Position numbers and translations under genes: made by a program
Shown: one piece after another, positions 4,640 through 9,091 of the stretch
Layout of the letters: each line of letters starts with the position of its first letter
How positions within the stretch are numbered: the first letter of the stretch is position 1
NCBI GenBank assembly: GCA_018668095.1
Contig: JABIQF010000199.1
Coordinates: 1-9,091, forward strand
DNA from: Cellvibrionales bacterium
Lineage (GTDB): Bacteria > Pseudomonadota > Gammaproteobacteria > Pseudomonadales > UBA7434
Direction: 5' to 3'
Length of the DNA: 9,091 nucleotides
The notes under the pieces: generated by a model
Told to the model about the DNA's origin: nothing
The model's input: only the letters and a program-made list of their open reading frames with translations
Database searches by the model: none

Positions 4640-7405
4640 ATGGGTAAGTCACTCGTTATTGTAGAGTCACCGGCGAAAGCCAAGACCATAAATAAGTACC
4701 TCGGCAAAGACTATGTTGTTAAGTCTAGTGTGGGTCATGTCCGCGATTTACCAGTGAGCGGTAGCGGTAAGCCTGTCGATCCTAAGGCGCGAGCAGCAGA
4801 AGCGGCGAAAACACGAAAACTATCGCCGGCGAAAAAGATTATTCACAAGGCAAAGAAAGCGCGCGAGCAGTTAGTGGCAAGGATGGGTATTAACCCTGCT
4901 AAAAACTGGGAAGCGAATTACCAAATTTTGCCGGGCAAAGAAAAGGTTGTCGATGAGTTACGACGATTAGCGAAAGATGCCGACACGATAGTGTTGGCAA
5001 CGGATTTGGATAGAGAGGGAGAGGCTATTGCCTGGCACTTACGCGAAATTATTGGCGGCGATGAATCTCGCTATCAGCGCGTGGTGTTTAACGAGATTAC
5101 TAAAAAAGCTATAAATGCGGCTTTTGAAAAACCCGGTGAGCTTGATATGCACCGAGTCAATGCCCAGCAAGCCCGTCGTTTTCTTGACCGTGTTGTGGGC
5201 TTTATGGTGTCTCCATTACTTTGGGCGAAAGTGGCTAGAGGTTTGTCGGCCGGTCGTGTGCAGTCTGTGGCGGCTAAGTTAGTTGCCGAGCGTGAGCGCG
5301 AGATTCGTGCTTTTATTCCTGAAGAATACTGGGATTTATTTGCCGATTTAAATGGCAGTGCTGGCGATATGCGTATGCAGGTGACGCGTGCCAATGGCGA
5401 AAAATACCGTCCCACAAGTCAAGCGCTGAGCGATGCGGCCTTAGCCAAGCTCAAAGAGGCTAACTTTGTTGTCGCCAAGCGTGAAGATAAGCCCACCACA
5501 ACGAAACCTACTGCACCTTATATTACTTCAACGCTCCAGCAGGCCGCCAGTACACGCCTAAGCTTTAGCGTAAAGAAAACTATGATGTTGGCCCAGCGTT
5601 TATATGAAGGCGGCTACATCACTTACATGCGTACTGACTCGACTAACTTGAGTGCCGATGCGATAGCCGATTGTCGCTCTCATATTGAGTCTAAATACGG
5701 TAAAGCGTATTTACCAGAAAAGCCGATTAGCTACAGCAGTAAAGAGGGCGCGCAAGAGGCGCACGAAGCTATTCGTCCTTCTAACGTCACCGTTATGCCA
5801 AGTGACCTCGATAAAATCGATCCTGATGGTGTGCGGTTATACGAATTAATTTGGCGTCAATTTGTTGCCTGTCAAATGACAAAAGCAGAATTTACTAGCT
5901 CTAGCATTGTGGTTGAAGCCGGTGATTTTGAGTTGCGTACTCGGGGTCGAGTCATTCGCTTTGACGGTTTTACACGTGTGCAAACACCGTTAGCTAAAAA
6001 AGAAGAAGATCGTTTGCTACCCGATTTTAAACAGGGCGATAGTTTAAACCTTAAAGCGTTAGATCCTAGCCAGCATTTTACTAAGCCGACGGCGCGTTAT
6101 TCAGAAGCTGCACTCGTAAAAGAGTTAGAGAAACGCGGCATTGGCCGTCCATCGACTTACGCATCGATTATTTCTACGATTCAAGATCGTGGTTATGTGC
6201 GCGTTGAGAACCGTCGTTTTTATGCTGAGAAAATGGGCGACATTGTTACTGAGCGACTGAATGAAAGCTTTGGTGATTTAATGGATTACGGCTTTACCGC
6301 CGAAATGGAAGAGAAGCTCGATGAGATTGCAGACGGTAAAAAGGCTTGGCATGTCGTGCTGGATGAATTCTATAAAGGCTTTAGTGACAAGCTAGCCACG
6401 GCCCAAGGTGAAGTGGGTGATGGTGGTATGCGTCATAACGATCCTACAACGGTTGATGCTGTAAAGTGTCAGCATGCCGATTGTGAAGCGCGTCCGATGC
6501 AAGTGAGAACCGCGAGCACAGGTGTGTTTTTAGGTTGTTCGGGTTATGGCTTACCGCCGAAAGAGCGTTGCAAGCATACGGTTAATTTAATTTCGGGTGA
6601 TGAAGTTGTCAGTGCCGATGCCGATGATGAAGCGGAGTCGCGCTTACTGATTAACAAGCGTCGCTGCCCTAAGTGCAATACCGCCATGGATAGCTATCTT
6701 ATTGATGAAGGCCGTAAGATACATATTTGCGGTAACAACCCTGATTGTGATGGCTACGAAATTGAAACGGGCCAATTTAAAATTAAAGGTTACGAAGGTC
6801 CTGTACTTGAGTGCGATAAATGCGGCTCCGAAATGCAATTGAAGTCGGGCCGTTTTGGCAAGTATTTTGGTTGTATGAATGAAAGCTGTAAAAACACACG
6901 TAAGCTTTTACGCAGCGGCGAAGCGGCTCCACCAAAAATGGATCCAGTGCCAATGCCTGAGTTGGTTTGTAATAAGGTAGATGACACTTATATTTTACGT
7001 GATGGTGCTGCCGGTATTTTCCTTGCTGCGAGTCAGTTTCCGAAAAACCGTGAAACACGTGCGCCTTATGTCGATGAGATATTGCCGCATAAAGCTGCCA
7101 TTGATCCTAAATATCACTTTTTAATGGAAGGCCCAGTAACCGATACTGATGGCATTCGTGTTCAAATTCGTTATCAGCGAAAAACCAAACAGCAGTATTT
7201 GATGACCGATGTAGATGGTAAAGCAACCGGTTGGCGTGCTGACTTTGAAAATGGTGCTTGGCAGATTACTGAAAAATCGGCGCCTAAAAAAGCAGCCAAA
7301 AAACCGGCTAAAAAAGCAGCCAAAAAAGCTGCTAAAAAGCCAGCTAAAAAAGCAGCTGTGAAGCGTAAAGTGGTTAAAAAGAAAAGCGACGATAGCGATT
7401 CATGA
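4640..7405 (+). CDS. topA: DNA topoisomerase I (type IA, omega protein)
   Basis: This 921-residue cytoplasmic enzyme relaxes negative supercoils by single-strand passage. The TOPRIM domain is at the N-terminus, with Glu9 in VIVESPAKAK and the acidic triad DLDRE (Asp122, Asp124, Glu126). The active-site Tyr329 is in YITYMRTDS (codon 5624-5626). SAGRVQSVA (203-211) and the GIGRPSTYASII block (500-511) are further type IA signatures. Three four-cysteine zinc ribbons follow: Cys610/615/633/644, Cys676/679/697/703 and Cys725/728/745/750. Cysteine-free ribbon-like modules occupy about 770-875. The protein ends in a basic tail (882-916) of six KKAA/KKPA units followed by VKRKVVKKK, encoded by a 12-base tandem repeat. 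Pseudomonas and E. coli TopA are about 865-870 residues, so the tail accounts for most of the extra length. Stops TGA and TAG are back to back (7403-7408). topA heads a likely transcript with the next gene, 61 bases on. Confidence 0.98.
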   Translation: MGKSLVIVESPAKAKTINKYLGKDYVVKSSVGHVRDLPVSGSGKPVDPKARAAEAAKTRKLSPAKKIIHKAKKAREQLVARMGINPAKNWEANYQILPGKEKVVDELRRLAKDADTIVLATDLDREGEAIAWHLREIIGGDESRYQRVVFNEITKKAINAAFEKPGELDMHRVNAQQARRFLDRVVGFMVSPLLWAKVARGLSAGRVQSVAAKLVAEREREIRAFIPEEYWDLFADLNGSAGDMRMQVTRANGEKYRPTSQALSDAALAKLKEANFVVAKREDKPTTTKPTAPYITSTLQQAASTRLSFSVKKTMMLAQRLYEGGYITYMRTDSTNLSADAIADCRSHIESKYGKAYLPEKPISYSSKEGAQEAHEAIRPSNVTVMPSDLDKIDPDGVRLYELIWRQFVACQMTKAEFTSSSIVVEAGDFELRTRGRVIRFDGFTRVQTPLAKKEEDRLLPDFKQGDSLNLKALDPSQHFTKPTARYSEAALVKELEKRGIGRPSTYASIISTIQDRGYVRVENRRFYAEKMGDIVTERLNESFGDLMDYGFTAEMEEKLDEIADGKKAWHVVLDEFYKGFSDKLATAQGEVGDGGMRHNDPTTVDAVKCQHADCEARPMQVRTASTGVFLGCSGYGLPPKERCKHTVNLISGDEVVSADADDEAESRLLINKRRCPKCNTAMDSYLIDEGRKIHICGNNPDCDGYEIETGQFKIKGYEGPVLECDKCGSEMQLKSGRFGKYFGCMNESCKNTRKLLRSGEAAPPKMDPVPMPELVCNKVDDTYILRDGAAGIFLAASQFPKNRETRAPYVDEILPHKAAIDPKYHFLMEGPVTDTDGIRVQIRYQRKTKQQYLMTDVDGKATGWRADFENGAWQITEKSAPKKAAKKPAKKAAKKAAKKPAKKAAVKRKVVKKKSDDSDS
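7286..7357 (+). repeat. Six 12-base tandem units encoding KKAA/KKPA tail of TopA
   Basis: Units of pattern AAA AAA/G GCN/CCN GCN begin at 7286, 7298, 7310, 7322, 7334 and 7346, in the order KKAA, KKPA, KKAA, KKAA, KKPA, KKAA. Third positions differ between units, so the repeat is not a fresh duplication. A-runs of five or six recur in it. Copy number could vary between strains by slippage without breaking the frame, since the unit is 12 bases. Confidence 0.85.
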
Positions 7406-7466
7406 TAGTGTTGCTAGCCATGCTTGAGCTGTCTACTGCTTGTGTGGCTGCACATTGGACCGCGCC

Positions 7467-7973
7467 ATGATGGATAGAACGGTGCTAGGAAAAATCAATC
7501 AATCGCTATATTTTGCGCGTTTACAGTACGACAGTGCTCGTGCGTTAGTAGCCAGCGACGCTAGTGAGCCAAAATTTTTGCGTCAACAGCAGCAGTGCTT
7601 TTTAGAGGCCTCTGCAGATTCCTTGTTTAGAGCGGTTTACTTTTTAGCGATAGAGTTACTTGATAAAGGGACGCTTCGTAGTGAGTTGATTCAGCAACCC
7701 AACCAGCTGCTTAACCGTTTAAGGCTGGCTTATCAAGAAACGCCCATTTCTGAAGTGGATAGCCTTATACAGGCACTTGAAGATCCTCATTCACTTGCCT
7801 CTTTATTAAGCGCGCGACAAATAATTTGGTCACATAACACAGTTCGTCAGGCGGTACCGAAAGACGCTATTGCGGTTGTCGACTTATCGCTGTCTGTAGA
7901 TAGCTGTGAGCGTTGGCAGCAGCTAATCACTGAATTAGTCTTGAAGGTACAAGGCATTAGCGCCGAATTCTAG
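7467..7973 (+). CDS. Uncharacterised DUF6586-like protein downstream of topA
   Basis: From ATG 7467 this is a 168-residue, probably cytoplasmic and mainly alpha-helical protein with no signal peptide or membrane segment. The N-terminal part TVLGKINQSLYFARLQYDSARAL and the following QQQCFLEASADSLFRAVYFL helix resemble, from memory, the short protein family encoded next to topA in Pseudomonas (DUF6586). No catalytic motif is apparent and the function is unknown. An upstream TTG at 7440 is in frame but gives a cysteine-rich start unlike the family. Tandem ATGs at 7467 and 7470 are the better choice, though no strong Shine-Dalgarno is visible. The gene follows topA by 61 bases with no clear terminator between, so co-transcription is likely. 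The family name is a recollection, not a search result. Confidence 0.7.
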   Translation: MMDRTVLGKINQSLYFARLQYDSARALVASDASEPKFLRQQQQCFLEASADSLFRAVYFLAIELLDKGTLRSELIQQPNQLLNRLRLAYQETPISEVDSLIQALEDPHSLASLLSARQIIWSHNTVRQAVPKDAIAVVDLSLSVDSCERWQQLITELVLKVQGISAEF

Positions 7974-8115
7974 TTTGAGTCGAACTTAGTGATAGCGTTG
8001 ATGAGCTGGATTTTAAGATTAATTGGTTCTGACTCCACCGTTTATCCATTCCCAAACCGTTAAGCTACTGCAAATAATTCTGATAAATGATAGACTAGCC
8101 ACTCTTTTATGCAGT

Positions 8116-8120
8116 GAGGT
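8116..8120 (+). promoter_or_regulatory. Ribosome-binding site fixing the GTG start at 8126
   Basis: GAGGT lies 5 bases before GTG 8126. The more upstream GTG at 8114 overlaps this motif and has no Shine-Dalgarno of its own. An ATG at 8109 runs into a stop after two codons. The start at 8126 is therefore preferred. Confidence 0.55.
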
Positions 8121-8125
8121 TGTCA

Positions 8126-8377
8126 GTGTCTTCTTTTCTTGAAATCGTAGAGTTAGTTAACGGTGATATCGTTTTGCAACGTGCAGACGGTGATGGTGAG
8201 GCGTTGATGACGATTCGCTTTTCGGATGAGTCGAAAGACTATATGCCGAATGGACGTTTAGAAGTAGCTAAAGCGATGATTCATGCAGGTATTGAGGCGG
8301 CTTCAGAGATGCAGTTTGTTCGATCTGAAATCGATGACGACGAAATGGAAGTCGATTCTACTAGAGTGCTTCATTAG
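8126..8377 (+). CDS. Small acidic conserved-type protein of unknown function
   Basis: From GTG 8126 the product is 83 residues, beginning MSSFLEIVELVNGDIVLQRA. It has an N-terminal beta-rich stretch (LEIVEL, DIVLQRADGDGE, LMTIRFSDES), a helix (LEVAKAMIHAGIEAASEM) and a strongly acidic C-terminal tail (SEIDDDEMEVDS). No signal peptide, metal site or enzyme motif is visible. From memory, similar small proteins occur near topA and lexA/sulA in Pseudomonas, which fits the neighbourhood, but no lexA or sulA is present here. The 152-base gap from the previous gene holds no obvious promoter or terminator. The acidic character and small size would suit a protein-binding role, but this is speculation. 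The function is unknown. Confidence 0.75.
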   Translation: MSSFLEIVELVNGDIVLQRADGDGEALMTIRFSDESKDYMPNGRLEVAKAMIHAGIEAASEMQFVRSEIDDDEMEVDSTRVLH

Positions 8378-8388
8378 GTCTTTTATTC

Positions 8389-8421
8389 AAACGCTTTGTC
8401 CTGAAGCGTTTATTACTTCAG
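8389..8421 (+). terminator. Candidate terminator with two alternative hairpins
   Basis: AAACGCTT (8389-8396) and AAGCGTTT (8404-8411) form a perfect 8-bp stem with a 7-base loop, 11 bases after the small gene's stop. A T-rich stretch follows (TTTATTACTT), so it could terminate + strand transcripts. The overlapping CTGAAG (8401-8406) and CTTCAG (8416-8421) form a second perfect 6-bp stem that cannot coexist with the first. On the - strand no T-run follows, so termination of the GST transcript here is less likely. Confidence 0.45.
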
Positions 8422-8447
8422 TTCTTCGTTCAATAGCGTTTCAATGG

Positions 8448-9091
8448 TCAGTCTCCTAAACTTCGAACTCGAATGTTGTCGGGTACCAAAGGCAGGGAAG
8501 GATCGAGCTTGGCTTTCACTCGCAACGCCCACTCTTGAATCCTACGTTTACGCAATAGGCCATCTCCTCCGGTAAGCCCAGCTTCATAGCCAAAGATAAT
8601 AAGTGCGTAGGCTGAGAGGTCTGCAACGCTCAATTCATTGCGACCGCACATGAAGGGCCCCTCTTTAAGCTCTTTGTTAATACGTGAACCGACATGGCGC
8701 GCCGTATCTAACAGGCTGTGACCAGGTGCATTCTCTGCTTCCCTTCGGACAAAAGGCGTCCAGCTAAGGAATAAAGGCCAAGCGAAACGCCATGCGCCGA
8801 TCGCTTTATTTGGGACCGTTCGATACATCACGCTGCCGAGGCGCCACGCGTTGAGCAGTTGTACTGGAAGGGCAAGCGACAAAGACGGACGTGCAAATCG
8901 AAAGTTTGCAGGGATCATGCAGTGGTGCACCCAATCATCAAGCTCATTAACACATGAAGGGGCGTCCTCGGGGTACAACGGTCGCTTCGGGAAGCGTTCA
9001 TCCAACCAATGCGCAATGGCCTGTGAATCATTTTTACTCTCACCGTCGATAGTCAAAACGGGAACTGTATTTCCCACGGGCAGTGTTTCAC
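8448..9091 (-). CDS. Glutathione S-transferase family protein (5' end outside window)
   Basis: The - strand frame ends with TGA at 8448-8450 and is open through the window edge, so the start and the first part of the thioredoxin-like domain are missing; the GTG at 9077 is internal. The visible part begins ETLPVGNTVPVLTIDG. The V-P-V there is the cis-proline loop of the GST N-terminal domain, and NDSQAIAHWLDERFP supplies the Asp-Ser pair expected to hold the gamma-glutamyl group of glutathione, followed by its helix. The remainder is a helical GST C-terminal domain, with an N-capping box S-x-x-D in ELSVADLSAYALIIFGYEAG. Such cytoplasmic enzymes conjugate or isomerise electrophiles with glutathione; substrate and class cannot be told here. 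The segment NAWRLGSVMYRTVPNKAIGAW is not one I recognise from well-known classes. The gene converges on the small acidic gene with 70 bases between. Confidence 0.85.
   Translation of the reverse strand, partial: ETLPVGNTVPVLTIDGESKNDSQAIAHWLDERFPKRPLYPEDAPSCVNELDDWVHHCMIPANFRFARPSLSLALPVQLLNAWRLGSVMYRTVPNKAIGAWRFAWPLFLSWTPFVRREAENAPGHSLLDTARHVGSRINKELKEGPFMCGRNELSVADLSAYALIIFGYEAGLTGGDGLLRKRRIQEWALRVKAKLDPSLPLVPDNIRVRSLGD

Noticed and set aside
5074..5415. Antisense open frame of 113 codons inside topA
   Set aside because: It lies wholly opposite the strongly conserved TopA catalytic region. Its composition is what the complementary strand of that gene would give.
6644..7058. Several antisense frames opposite the TopA zinc-ribbon region
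   Set aside because: They overlap each other and the well-supported TopA coding sequence, and have no start signals or recognisable motifs.
8027..8046. tRNA T-arm-like motif (GGTTCTGACTCC)
   Set aside because: No acceptor, D or anticodon arm can be folded around it, so there is no tRNA and no attachment-site evidence.
8066..8082. Possible LexA box before the small acidic gene
   Set aside because: An initial CTG is present but the paired CAG at the right distance is missing. The idea came from the expected lexA neighbourhood, not from the sequence.
1..9091. CRISPR array, insertion sequence, prophage or defence genes
   Set aside because: No spaced direct repeats, transposase, integrase, phage or toxin-antitoxin proteins are visible. 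All sizeable frames fit housekeeping genes or their antisense shadows.

Overview
The window reads as core chromosome of a gammaproteobacterium of the Pseudomonas / Cellvibrio / marine oligotroph type. This assignment is an inference from gene content. SohB, a TatD-type nuclease, a soluble lytic transglycosylase and a TopA with zinc-ribbon modules form a typical gammaproteobacterial set. From memory, topA followed by a small DUF6586-like gene and a short acidic protein is the order seen beside topA in Pseudomonas. Base composition is moderate, and nothing looks like a phage, insertion sequence, CRISPR array or tRNA.

Layout. At the left edge is the 3' part of sohB (inner-membrane S49 peptidase, + strand), followed by a small CxxC glutaredoxin-like gene (+). 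That gene's last 12 bases overlap, tail to tail, the end of tatD. tatD (TTG start) lies 25 bases downstream of slt, both on the - strand, so slt-tatD probably forms one transcript. A 487-base intergenic region separates slt from the divergent topA (+). It holds a long imperfect inverted repeat, a good sigma70-like promoter pointing at topA, and a small hairpin in the topA leader. After topA come the DUF6586-like gene and a small acidic conserved-type protein (both +), then a hairpin. The window ends inside a glutathione S-transferase family gene on the - strand, whose 5' end is outside.

The genes are mostly housekeeping: envelope proteolysis (SohB), thiol chemistry (glutaredoxin-like protein, GST), DNA end processing (TatD), peptidoglycan turnover (Slt) and relaxation of negative supercoils (TopA). 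No gene cluster suggests a new multi-gene system. The points most worth a second look are small: the Lys/Ala/Pro repeat tail of TopA encoded by a 12-base tandem repeat, the structured slt-topA intergenic region, the long segment before the Slt signal peptide, and two mutually exclusive hairpins after the small acidic gene.
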